From assembly GCA_012861695.1 (NCBI GenBank), contig JAAOOA010000399.1, positions 12,003,731 through 12,067,730 on the forward strand: 64,000 nt of DNA, read 5' to 3'. Made by a program: the position numbers and the translations under genes. The notes under the pieces are model-generated. The model did not search any database and was not told the origin of the DNA. It worked only from the letters and a program-made list of their open reading frames with translations. This DNA comes from Trematomus loennbergii (Eukaryota; Chordata; Actinopteri; Perciformes; Nototheniidae). Shown piece after piece: positions 36,130 to 50,600 of the stretch (position 1 is the stretch's first letter; each line of letters opens with the position of its first letter).

Positions 36130-37030
36130 TAGGCAAGGCAAGGCAAGGCAAGTTTATTTATATAGCACCTTTCAACACAAGGCAATTCAAAGTGCTTTAC
36201 AAAAAATGAAAGACATTAAGAAAATGGCATTTAAAATCAGTCATTAAAAAGGAAAGATAATAAAATAAACATTTAAAGAAAAAATACATGGATAAAAGTT
36301 ACAGTGCAGTTTAAGACATGAATAGTTCAATTAAAAGCAGCGGCAAAAAGAAAAGTCTTCAGCCTGGATTTAAAAGTAGTCAGAGTTGCAGCGGACCTGC
36401 AGGTTTCTGGGAGTTTGTTCCAGATATTTGGAGCATAATAACTGAACGCTGCTTCTCCATGTTTAGTTCTGACTCTGGGGACAGAAAGCAGACCAGTCCC
36501 TGAAGACCTGAGAGATCTGGATGGTTCATCATTTAGCAGGAGGTCAGAAATGTATTTTGGGCCTAACCATTCAAAGCTTTATAACCAGCAGCAATATTTT
36601 GAAATCAGTTATTTGACACACAGGAAGCCAGTGTAAAGACTTCAGAACAGGAGTGATGTGATCCACTTTCTTAGTGTCAGTGAGGACTCGAGCAGCAGCG
36701 TTCTGAATTAGCTGCAGCTTTCTAATATATTTTTTAGTGAGACCTGTAAAGACACCATTGCAGTAGTCGAGTCTACTGAAGATAAAAGCATGGACAAGTT
36801 TTCCAAATCCTGCTGTGACATAAGTCTTTTAATCCTAGATATATTCTTTAGGTGATAGTAGGCAGATTTAGTAACTGTTTTAATGTGACTGTTGAAACTC
36901 AGGTCAGAGTCCATGACTACACCTAGATTTCTGGCTTTATCTGTTGTTTTGAACATTGCAGACTGAAGCTCAGCGCTAACTTTTATACGTTCTGCCTTGG
37001 CTCCAAAAACCATTACGCAAAACCTAATTT
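36130..37030 (-). mobile_element. 5'-truncated L2/CR1-type LINE, C-terminal part of the reverse transcriptase ORF plus 3' UTR
   Basis: Reading the minus strand from about 37015 downward, the frames give MVFGAKAERIKVS, then ARNLGVVMDSDLSFNSHI, then after a one-base shift HAFIFSRLDYCNGVFTGL, QLIQNAAARVL, VLKSLHWLPV, GLLSVPRVRTKHGEAAFSYY and FKSRLKTFLF before a stop. This is the typical C-terminal part of a vertebrate L2/CR1-like non-LTR reverse transcriptase, with at least two frameshifts and therefore dead. The 3' UTR ends in a (CTTGC)n tail, seen as AGGCA repeats at 36132-36152. The endonuclease and RT catalytic core are missing, as in ordinary 5' truncation. Confidence 0.88.
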
Positions 37031-37240
37031 GGATGATCTCTGTTAAAACAGCAAAACTATGTGTACAACACTGTATAAAATAGCACAATTGTATTATTTT
37101 CAAACCTACCTGCATTTTGTAAACATATTTAAGGTTGCATCTGTGAATGAATGTTTGTGGAAATCACTGTAGTATTTCTTTCTTGGAAGTCTTTGTGGAT
37201 GTGTATTACTATCTAAAGCCTGTAGACGTGTTGTGCATAA

Positions 37241-37400
37241 CCAGAATCAGAATACCTTTATTCGTCCCACAGAGGAGACATTAACATTTGTTCCAGTGGA
37301 AAAAGAGCCAAAGACAGCTTAATGTTTAACAAGAAGTATGCATAAAAAACTGAAACAAATATTAAAGATACAAAATCAAAAGAATTACACAATATACTAA
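37241..37400. repeat. Teleost dispersed repeat fragment (AGAATCAGAATACC type)
   Basis: CCAGAATCAGAATACCTTTATTCGTCCCACAG-like sequence (given here across its length) is a familiar fish repeat end, in which TTTATT is followed by a CCCACAG phrase. The right border is uncertain. Confidence 0.5.
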
Positions 37401-38382
37401 ATACAAAAATAAATGTGTTATAACTCTAATGCTACTGTGATGTTTATATAAGATACATTTATCTAAGCTGTACTTACTTTTTGACTATTGACTCATCACC
37501 ACTGCTTTAGCAATAGTTCTTGGCTGGAATCTCATTTTCCTTTTTCAGGTATTTATTTGTACCTGAAGGACACCTGAGGTTAACTCTAGATAATTTGTAA
37601 ATCATTTAAAATTTAATTATAAATGATCTCATAAGGGGATTATAATTACTTCATAATTTTGAGCAGAATACCAAGATGTTTGGTCACATGTAACCAAGAC
37701 AACCAGTGTTCACCTAAATCACTGTGGCTTGAATCACAGGAAAATGAAAGATTGACATGTTTCATAAATATATCAGAACATCTTTATTTATTGACAGATC
37801 CCCACTGTGTAAGTGGCCCTGACCGTACCATAGTGATAAGAACATACAAAAGCTGAATGTGAGGCATTTAAAACCAGCTGTATATAAATTGTCTCCCTTA
37901 CTTAATATCTGAGAGGAGGATTCATACAAATACATGAGAAAAAGGTCAAATAAAATCAAAATAAAGGTAGCAGTAAAGTGTGGATGTATACAGTAATGTG
38001 AAGAGAGACCTCTCATGTCTCAATACAGACAATACAACAGTTCTACTGAGATCATGTGGGAGAGAAATTGTGCAACTAAAATCTGACGATTTGTGTCTCA
38101 GACAATCATTTTTCAATTATTATTTGTTGTCCAAGCACACTTGTAACACTCTTATTAAATCTACATTTAGTGCAGCACTGCTTAACTAGTTCATTCTTGT
38201 TTTCAGTCCAAATAATGATTTTATTATATGTTAAACCAACCACCAAACCAACCATCATCAATTGAGATGGAAATGTTTATTGATAAGTAAAGCATCTATC
38301 AGCCTTTTATCTCGTGAAGCAAAATAAATGTTTTACTGACAAACACATGCAGTATTCTCAGTCACTCAGCTGCTAAACAGCC
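37401..38382. other. AT-rich intergenic DNA, no gene seen
   Basis: No coding or repeat signature. Confidence 0.4.
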
Positions 38383-38890
38383 ACGATGCAAGCAGCAGCA
38401 AACCAGAGAGTTGTCAGACGGGAAAAAAATAGCATTGAGAACCAGCAAAACAAAAGTAAACACCAGCGACTGTGCGGGGACACAGAAACACCGTGTGGCA
38501 TGAAGTGAAACCCCAGGAGCTGAGGGCCAAACACCATCTGATGGAGGAGGTGACTGATCTCAAAGCTCTGGAGGCCCTGGACTTTGAGAAGGAGCTTCAG
38601 AAAATCTAAGCATCCAACCTCGCACAGCTGGGGCAGCAGAAGCTCAATGGAGAGATGATGGCTGTACTGAAAAGAGCAGAGGAGGAGAATGCCTCACTTA
38701 AGCAGATGCTGAAAAAAGAGGACAGGGATCAGAGAAGAAGGCAAGTCCACCGTACAGAAGCCATCAGATAAAAAGTCAAAAAAGAAGAGAGGCAGCTTGT
38801 TGGTCAGGCTGCAGCTCCTGGAGCAATGACGGCAGATAACACCTGTCTCTTGACTTTATTCTGCCTGATGTGAAATAAAAAGCAAAAACA
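38383..38890 (+). pseudogene. Broken coiled-coil gene copy, probably a retrocopy
   Basis: An ATG at 38383 opens a frame with VVRREKNSIENQQNKSKHQ. After a frame change the sequence continues as NTVWHEVKPQELRAKHHL and MEEVTDLKALEALDFEKELQ up to an in-frame TAA at 38607-38609. It resumes in the same frame as NLAQLGQQKLNGEMMAVL and KRAEEENASLK, then shifts again into VQKPSDKKSKKKRG and a TGA at 38827-38829. An AATAAA follows at 38874-38879, then an A-rich stretch. The heptad-like Leu/Glu/Lys pattern indicates a coiled coil with a basic C-terminus. Lack of introns plus a poly(A) signal about 45 bp after the stop fits a processed pseudogene. I do not recognise the parent gene. Confidence 0.55.
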
Positions 38891-41800
38891 AATGTCAGTG
38901 ACTCGTCATAACTTGACTTAAGAGAGAGGAAATTCTCTGTTTTCAACCAGGTTATTAGGCAGGATCTAAAATATCTTTAAAATCAAACACTTGATGGTAG
39001 GGAATCCTCTCTGAATATAGAGAGGGGATACATTTTGTGACAAATACAGTCAGAACAAATGTGTGACATGTACAACTTTTGCTACGAAAGGGTTATTTAA
39101 ATGTATATATTGTAAACGTTTATCATAATCTAAAATAATTTGGTGGTAGGGCTTTATGTGTGCAATGTTGTGTCATAACAATTTATAAAAAATGTAAGTT
39201 GCCCAAGTGTGTATAAATAATGTAGTATCGCCACATATCCAACAGAGTGCGCCAGAGTGCTCTTTATGATTTCTCCACAAACGCAAAAGGGCATAAAGCA
39301 TGAGAGCATAACACTTCAGATTTGATTTGGGGAGTTTCCAATCTTCCAGTATTAAAAGTACCTGCGGCTGATGTGCAGAGACTTTAAGAAAATGATTTGA
39401 TTTAATTCAAACATTTCCATATAACAAAATGTCATGTTATTTCTACTCTGACATGTCCTCATATACCAAAACGACAGATATGACCTTTCTTTTTCACATT
39501 GTGAATCAGTTGTAACACACATCTCAGAAGTGAATGAGTAAGTATTTGGACAGATCAGAAAAAAATGGTTATTTTATAATTTGGAAAGATTTGAAATACA
39601 TTTTTTTAATTAAACTACTACTTGAGTGTTTTTTCACTAAGCAATATGCTCTTTATTTGACCTATTCCTGAGGCACTTGCCTTTAATGTGGTCAAGGCTT
39701 TTTTGACCAGGGTCATGCCAGGAAAAGGAGTAATGAATGACATTCATAGAATTTCACGCTGCATTTTAATGGGACAAGGTCGTCATTAATGTCATTTGCG
39801 CTTCCCCACATGTCAGAAAGCTGCCAGGAAAAAGGCCCATTTTCATGTTTGCTTAATAAAATCAAAATTGTGTAAGCATTAAGTCATTTAAAAACAATAA
39901 TGATAAATAGAGCCCTGCTTCATTGTAGCTGTTCCCAAGTAGAGGACCTCTTATCCTCACTCTGCTTCTATACTCACCTGGCAGTTGTTTATGTAAAACA
40001 GTTGCACACCTGCCAAGCTTGTAGCTGCTGTGTTTAAAACACCTGTCCACTTTTTACACAGCTCACTCAAACAGCTGCCACATTAGCTTCATACCAGTCT
40101 GCCTGGTTTCCTGCTCAGCTCAAAACTCATCTGTTACACCAATAACATTAAGCCGTTGTTTCTATCAGAGAAAGCAATCAGGAGATTAGGCTTGAAAACA
40201 GAACAATTACAAATAAAATGCAAAGTGGATTACATCCCTGTGATAAACCAGTAATATCAACGTCCCTCCAAAGGGTCTCATTGTCCCAGGTTGCAAGCAA
40301 AGGAGGAAGTTCCCCTTTTTGGCTGTTTCATTTAAATACGTATTGGAAGCATAACAGGGGGAATAATTAAATAATCAATGATACAAAAATACAATTCATA
40401 CAGAATGGGGGTTTGAAACTCTACATACAAATTCAAATAAAAAACAGTTGTAAACTCTTTGGGTGTCAATAAGTTGGCAATTCCATCAAGTCCAAAACAC
40501 AGTGGTTCTGAACTATTATTTGTGGCGTGTTTACCTTCAGAACAATTTGTCTTCCAGACTATACTAACCTTTCCACACTGTCCGAGCTGATCCACGTTTT
40601 GTGCATGTGTGTACTTTGAAAAGAGCAGATTATTCATCCTGTCATATTTGGTTGACAATAACCATCTAGAATATCGGGCTGCCTTTTGTGGTTGTTTCCT
40701 GTACTTGAGTGTTGGTGTGACAGGATGTAATCTGTTGGACTTGTATTAGCATGTTGTTCAGTAAGATACGTCTCTACATGACAAACGAAGCTCTCACTGG
40801 GGCAGAGAGGAAGCATATTACATTAAATACTTCTTTGTTTTTTGTCTGAGTGTTATGCTCACATTCAACAACATTCTGCATTCAGTATAAAAAAATATCT
40901 TATAGGAGTAACCCATGTTGAAGCAAAGTGACTTTAAGTGAAATAAGATAGAAACACATTGTTTCATGCTTTTTGCCTCACTACCTAAATTGCCCTGCAC
41001 ATGTCCTAACAGCAGCAGAGAATTCTTGCGAAGGAGGTATGCAAAAACTAATTTACTGAACTTCAGTCAGATTCATTTTTTTTTGCTTGCTTTCTTGGTG
41101 CACATGTGGTTCATAATTCTTTTAAAATCTTGAATTACTGATAAGTAGACCTATAGTTTTCTTGATTTCTGACACGTATCCAAGTTACTTTTTCTACGCA
41201 GAGCTGATTATCTCCTCAAATTGTAACCTGTAAAGAAGGATACATCTAAAGTCAATATGCCTTCTTGGTGGGAAAACTGTAAACAAGTACACAAGAACAG
41301 AGGGTCATGTGTCAATGTAAGCAGGGCTGTACCAAATTGTTTAAAGGTTCAAAGCTTAATTCATAACGTTCAAATTCTAAATCAAAATTGGAATGCTCCT
41401 TTGCATGTGTATTCAGTATGTCTAAACCAGGTATTTCTGCACAGTTAAACTAAACAAATAATATTAGTGGCTCAAATAATATTAGTTGCTCCGTAGGATT
41501 GTTTCCAACTTGTGTGATTCGTATTTTTCAAATAACGCCAAAGTGTTGTAAATTCCCAATCAGAATATATTCAAATAAGATAAATATGTTAATTTCTAAA
41601 ATGCACAACATGTTTTACATACACTGTTTACGACTCGTACATTCAGTTGAAATGTAAAACATTACGTTCACTACAGCCAGAAAAACAAAGCACTTTACAT
41701 GTTCATCGTTTTCTCCAAGTCATATAACTGGATAACGGCGTAGGTACAGAACATCGAAATGTAAAAGGGCTCACTTTGGAAAAAGACAGACCTCGCTGAG

Positions 41801-42060
41801 TTTAACTGCCATGTGTGTCGTTATCTGTTGTTGTCTGTGTTATTGTTGTTGTTTATATATTGTATGTATATTGTGTTCATGTACAGTGATGTGAAAATTA
41901 ATTTCCCCCTGGGGACAATAAAACAAATCTATAGGACCCGTATAGCAGTGTAAAGTAAAAACTAAAACATTAGTTAATGTATGCAAGTGTATGGGTATCA
42001 TTTTTCTGTTGAGCACAGCAAAGAGACAACAAAACTACAGAGTATTTCAGATATTTTGAA
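38891..42060. other. AT-rich intergenic DNA, no gene seen
   Basis: No exon is recognised. An 18-bp tandem duplication (CAAATAATATTAGTGGCT, 17 of 18 identical) lies at 41455-41490. Confidence 0.4.
41805..41935 (+). repeat. Likely LINE 3' end fragment
   Basis: TTAATTTCCCCCTGGGGACA followed by AATAAAACAAATCTAT resembles the '...TTCCCCCTGGGATCAATAAAGTATCTAT' type of fish retrotransposon 3' end. Degenerate; the left border is a guess. Confidence 0.4.
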
Positions 42061-44398
42061 AAAAAAAAGTTTATTAATTTAACAAGCATACAAAACAACA
42101 AATCATTTTTAAACTACCAATGCAGTTTCAGTGCAATTCCAAAATATACATTTTTCAGCAGGGCATGTTAATAAAAGTTTTTCACGTCAGAAACAGCAAT
42201 TTAAATAATGTTTATATGATTATCATGACAATTGTCCTAGCCAGAGGAAGCTCACAAGTGATACCTTCTTGAGGTAAAACTGTACACACCCAACCTTTAA
42301 AACGTACAAAAAAAGCACTACACACAAATGAAATATGAAATACCTGAACCAAAACATAAGCACTGTAGCACATTACAAACCAATGCATTTGTAAACAAAG
42401 CTTGTAAACGAAAAAGGAAGTATGTGGTTATAGATTTTTGGTTTGTGGATTTAATAAATAAGGAGCTGATTAACGGTTTCCTATCAGTTTACCACATAAA
42501 CAGTATTTGGTGTGCAAGTGTATCAGACGGTAAGTTATGACTTTAAAGTGAAAATCTGGACAATATTTCTTTGTATTTCTCCACAGCTAAAGGCTATCGC
42601 ATAGATAAACACAGAGGCCAATTATAGTTAAAAAATACCTATATCCTTTTCCTTCAGGTAAGAAGTATAATTATATGTTTGCCCGCAATGCAGGCAAATC
42701 CTATTCACTCACAGAAGGACTGTTACTTTAAGACAGCATCATAGTATCAGCAGGGCACAGCAGTGAAACAATAACAAGAACAGAAGGATGGCACTGCCAA
42801 AAAAGGACTGATTTGAGTCCCTTGTGACTATGGGATGTTGAAGCTTGTGTCTTTCACAACAGACCGAGCTAGAGACGACAGACTCACTTACAGCATCAAC
42901 CTCCACAGATTAACAAAGGTTCAGTGACAGCATCCAAGCATCAGTAAGGCCAATACAATATTTAGGGGTAACTTCACGACAGATTACTTAAAATGTTGAA
43001 ATGCAATTCAATAAGCTGGCCAAAAATGACATTCCATTTTTTTATAAAGGGGATGCAGTCTGTCGGTTCGATATGATATGTTCCATGATTCTTTGGGGAT
43101 TTTCTCTGGTGCTACAATTATTCTGCTACATGAAACTGAATAGTAATGTTAAAAAAAACAGAGCATGGACACCAACATCCATTCAGAACTCAGAATTCAG
43201 AATGTTTTCATTTTGCTTATGATCCACATCCTGCATCTTCGTCAGCTCCCATTCCAGCTTTCCTACAGTATATAATTTATCTAGGAGTTTTTTAATTTTT
43301 TTATTTGAGCTCTTACCAAAAAAACTCAGCTTTAAAATGCAACTGCTCCAGGTCTATGTGGAAGCACACCCTATGCATACGTTAGTATGTTAGTATCAGA
43401 TACTGCTACAGTCAGACTCATACTGCTGCTGTCGATTGGGTTACAAACACTGTATTAGCATATCAAAATGTCACTGATAGAATGTCAGATCGTGAGGTAA
43501 CCTAAATCAAATATATATACTGTATATATCATTCAATCATTGTGCTATTTCTCCAATATCCAGGATTCCAAAAGCACCCCAGCTTTCAGACAGCACCCAG
43601 CCACACGGAGAGAATACAAGCCTTAAGACATAACTCTTATGGGAGTTTTTGCGTATCACAGCATATTCAATGTACAGATTATAACTGCCATTAAACTGAA
43701 AGTAGGCGGAAGGAAAGTGTTCTTCTCATCAGAAAATTGGACTGAAAGCAAAAAAGCACAGCATTTGCTAAAAGGTTCCACTGCCCTATCAGAGAACAAC
43801 CCCAACTTCTAATGAGTTTGATCAAAACCATGAGCTCAGGGGAGACTCTGTGATGAAAAGTAGAATGCACTAGATTAAGAAGTCTAGTTGTCTGTCATTT
43901 TCATTCTACTTCAGCCACATGTTTTATAGCAGCCCATGCAGATGTGCAGAGAAAAGGAAAGGAGAGAGCGTGTGTGACATTGTGTGCTGGTGTGCTTTTA
44001 ACAGTGTAAAGTGATGGGGAAAGGAATGGTAAAGTGAAATTCAACACTAAATTACACTGGGCCAAAAGCTTCGGCTGTACTTTTCTCTATTGTTTCTAAC
44101 TTTGGAGCAAGTTGTGTTTCTGTCCACATCCCTATCAGTGATGTCACAGCAGGTGTTTTCCATCAGGTAAAACACCTGCTGTGACATCACTGATTGGGGT
44201 GTGGCCAGATGTGCACCTTGGTTTGAGCATTTCATGAATTCAGAGCAGTGCAACAGCCCTTCTCTGCCCAATTTCATGAAGTATTAAATAACCCTTTGAA
44301 ACATGAAATGTCTCTCTTATCTCAAGTATGGTTTGTACACTCTTAGCTCCACCTCAAATGTTGGCGTACCATGTCTCTCACATTGTCCATTTCCCTCT
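42061..44398 (-). other. fam72a: Probable 3' UTR or downstream flank of fam72a
   Basis: No coding signal follows the fam72a stop. On the minus strand the first canonical AATAAA is at 43305-43300, with ATTAAA next to it at 43296-43291. A second AATAAA lies at 42075-42070. Either could end the transcript, giving a 3' UTR of about 1.1 or 2.3 kb. This is inference; no transcript evidence is available. Confidence 0.35.
44134..44194. repeat. Perfect 26-bp inverted repeat (hairpin) downstream of fam72a
   Basis: Left arm 44134-44159 (starting ATCAGTGATGTCACAGCAGG) and right arm 44169-44194 are exact reverse complements, separated by the 9-base loop CCATCAGGT. Pairing continues outward for about 15 more bases with three mismatches, giving arms of about 41 bp. 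It lies about 205 bp beyond the fam72a stop codon, so it probably falls in the 3' UTR and would form a stable RNA stem. Each arm has a CRE/ATF-like TGATGTCA and an E-box CAGGTG. Confidence 0.9.
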
Positions 44399-47100
<2,702 letters not shown>

Positions 47101-47533
47101 TTTAGTTTAGACAGGCGGACGGACAGCCACGAGACACATAATGGCAAATATATAAAACAAACTTTTTGAAGCGCTGACTGACATACTACCACTGTTTGTT
47201 TCTTAAGAAGGGGATGAATCTCCTTTCACTTGAAGTTGTTTGCACCACAACCGGTTTTTTGAGGAGGCGGCGAGGCGCGGCGGCGGATGGGAACACAGAG
47301 CTGCAGCAGCGCCAAACTCACAATGCGCCGGAGTGAACAGAGGCAGCAGGGAGACAATACAGATCCGCGGGTCCACTGAGGAGCTGCAATCTCTCATCTG
47401 TGCTTCCTTTTTCTCTTCGAAACCTACCCGAGAGTGGCATTCCCCCCGTTAAAGGCTATTTTTTTTTTGGACTGATTGATACTAAATTGACATCGCTACG
47501 AGGGGGCAAGCGGTTTGATCTCCAAACTCAGCC
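47101..47533 (+). other. srgap2: Probable srgap2 5' leader with upstream ORFs
   Basis: A GC-rich stretch (peak GGAGGCGGCGAGGCGCGGCG, about 47262-47281) leads into the srgap2 start codon. It contains upstream ORFs at 47141-47155 (4 codons plus stop), 47214-47336 (40 codons, ending NAPE) and 47287-47379 (30 codons, another frame, overlapping the second). All end before 47534. The true cap site is unknown, so not every uORF need be transcribed. Confidence 0.55.
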
Positions 47534-47600
47534 ATGACGTCTCCGGCGAAATTCCGAAAGGAAAAGGAGATAGTGGCCGAATATGACACTCAAGTTAAAG
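47534..47600 (+). CDS. srgap2: srGAP2, first coding exon (rest beyond the window)
   Basis: The exon encodes MTSPAKFRKEKEIVAEY then DTQVK plus the first base of the next codon, and ends in a donor (AAAG|GTAAAC). This is the N-terminus of SLIT-ROBO Rho GTPase-activating protein 2; the MTSPAKF start and the AEYDTQVK segment separate it from srGAP1 and srGAP3. The full protein has an F-BAR domain that bends membrane into protrusions, a Rac-directed RhoGAP domain and an SH3 domain, and acts in neuronal migration and spine maturation. Only the tip of the F-BAR region is visible. The start context (GCCATGA) is good. Exon 2 was not found in the remaining 16.4 kb, so intron 1 is long. The human gene is likewise paired head to head with FAM72. 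Confidence 0.93.
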
Positions 47601-50600
47601 GTAAACCTTTTTTAAAGCTTCCCACGTGATCATTTGTATCCCACGCTTAAGAAATATGCTGCTAAATATGTGTTTTCCTACTGAATGATGTGTTTTCCTT
47701 GACTTGGCTGATTGCATGGTTTTTCTGTACCCTCAACCTCTCATATCAGGCGTAAATCAGGGGTACGCTTGCTTTGTATTTCACCAACCATTTAAGGATA
47801 CTAATGTCAATATGTGGACGTGGAAGATCAAGAATACATCAACAATTCCGAACATAACTAGAACATCATGACCAGCGTGTCTTCAAGCGTGTGATCGCTC
47901 GCCTCACACAGATGGCCAACAAAGACACGAAAAAAAATCCCGCTCAGAAATCAGTGTTGTTGTCCAGATGTGGTCTCTATGTGGTCTCTAAAGAAAAGCG
48001 TATGTGAAGGTGGTATGTGTGTGTTTTGCACAGTACCCAAAGGGCTGGGGTTTCGACATGGAACAAGGCAGGGCGTTTTCTCTCCCCTCTGTCTCCTGCG
48101 TGTCTCTGCTGCTGGTGTGCACCGCCGACCGTTCATGCTGCAAATCTCTGTGTGTTGGTGTGTGTGTGTGCATGGTTTTTAAACACAGATTGCGATTACA
48201 TGATCCATTTGTGCCGAGGCTTGTCCATTGATCACAGTTCATTGGTGTCGTCCCTGCCCACGACCAAGGACATGAGAGCAGCAGGGGTGGGAGAGCAGAT
48301 TGTGGTGGTTAAAAGGGGCGTTCAGATGTTAACTGTTTACTGGTTGATCGGTGTGTGTGTGTTTCTGTCGTCAGGCAGGCACAATGTATTTAGCTAGGTA
48401 GTGTCAGCCAAATACTGGGATGGCTTATCGGATCTATACGTTCAGGTTAGTGGAGGGGGAAAGCACAGAGGTGGCAGGAAGGGGAGGGAGAGGGATGTGG
48501 AAGACAGGATATCACTCTCCTCATGGACAGCATGTTTCCACTGTTGCTGCAGTGCAAGATCACCAGCTACAATGGCCTTCCTAATCACAACCGCTTCTCC
48601 TTTTTAAAGCCTTGTTTTCAACATCCTACCTCACAGCCCTCCTTTGCTTCTGTAGAGCTGCTGCCACCTTCAACTTTGCTGGATAAAGCAGCAAACAAAG
48701 CGGTAGTGGAGTGTGTTATCTCAAATTGCTATGTTGGGAAACTGGAATTCCTGGTGCTTATAAACAGATGAGTGACACATTTAAAGAAAAACAAACGTTA
48801 AGTATGTTAGTAAAGTCTGTAGCCACTAAAACGTCAACACACTTCTGTAAATTGAGGGGTAAATGCAATTCTTCCAAAAGTAATTATGGGTCAAAGGATG
48901 CATCATATAATCTGTGTCAATGCCATACCTATCAAATCCAAAAATCCTATTGTGACATCTTGATTTGTTATATTTCACCACTCCATCCAAGTTTACCTTT
49001 TCATTTTGTCACTTGAAGCACATCCACACACCCAAATGTATGCAAACATTTTTGATAAGGAAGCTTTCAGTCAGACATTAAGGCATAACTTCTCTAATCA
49101 AAAGGGGGTATAGGCTACTCAAAGTGTTTAATTTGGTCTTAAAAGTAAACATGTCAGTTAAACTAAATAACATACTAATCCAGGGTAACTTGGCTCTGTG
49201 TTTACCACCTCTTGTTAGCCACTACCTGTTGTTTTACCTGCCTTACTGCAGACACCTTTAGCTGTCAGCGCAGTGGCATTAGCGCTGTTGTCCCGGTAGA
49301 GATCTGTTTATGCTTGGCAGCCCGTGTAAAGGCCTTCTGTCCGTGCTGCATTGTGAGGGCTGTCTGCTGTGTTTGTCAGCTTGTGGACTTAACGTTTGTC
49401 CATCGACCCTCTGCATCGATTCCCGCTGTCAGTTACTTCACTGCTCCCTGCTGAACAGCTGTGTTGAGCTACCTCTGTCCACCATGTGTTTGTCCACATA
49501 CTCGTCTCCCCCTATCTGGAATGAACAGATGAAAGGATAAACCTGTGCATCCTCATTATTGTTGTCGTGTGCTTTTCCATCTTTAGAGGCGTCTCCAGGG
49601 GCTGTGTGTGTCTGCTGGGACATTCCCAGCCACAGACAGTCTGTCATTACCCTGCAAACTGCTGTTAGATATTCTCTAATGAAGGGTATCAAGCAGTAAA
49701 GCACCCACGTCACATGTCTGTCTTCCAATATTTGCAAACACATGTCTGTCTTGTTTCCCAGATCTGCGAAAGGTCAGTTGTCAAAGGTGTAAAAACGGAG
49801 TCTCTAGACGAAGTAAAGGAGGCGCTATCAGGCTATTTGATGTTTTACTTTATGTGTATTATTCCTTTGATAATACAGCTTTCCTGAACTTTATTAACCG
49901 TGTGATTATTCAGCAACAATTTCAGTGCAGCTTATTGGAAATCAAACCTTATGGCTCTGATCAGGCGACATTAATAGGCTTTTTCACACTGCAGCATCAT
50001 GGGGGAAATTCATGTAAATCCTCCCTTGGCTTACATTGTACTCCTCTGCAGCAAGAGAGACATGCATGATGTATATCCACTCAATCTTGATGAATGCATT
50101 GATCTTCCTGATTCTTTTCATGACCTTCCCCTTTCCCTGGCATACCATAATTGAGCATTTTGTTTGGAGGATGCAGCTCCAGTTTGATTGAACATTGATT
50201 GGTGCAGCGCTTACATACATACATACCATCTAACTGCATTCATTTTTCGCGGTATGTACCTACATAAGCAACATGCCATTCATTCTACACACACTCAAAC
50301 ATTCCGGCGACATTCCTGACATAAGTCGGCCTCTAATGAATCTCTTTGTTGTCAAGCAAACACTTTAAGTAGGCAGATGTCATTGACACTGTCATCTCAC
50401 CTGTTGACATGTGCTCTGGAGAATATTGTACACACACACACCTGCACGCACATGCACATAAATACTTGAACACCACCATCTTTTTCTCAGCCTGTTTTTC
50501 TCACACAGGCAGAGTGCTGATTCTCTAATATGGGATTCTGGCTGATGCAAGGAATGTTCCTACTTCTCAGGAAGAGGGTGTGTGTGAGAGAGGGTGTGTG

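Noticed and set aside
36130..36155. CRISPR-like or satellite array
   Set aside because: The AGGCA repeats have no spacers and are the 3' tail of a LINE. No CRISPR-type array exists in the window.
36318..36503. 61-codon plus-strand frame
   Set aside because: Antisense of the LINE reverse-transcriptase C-terminus.
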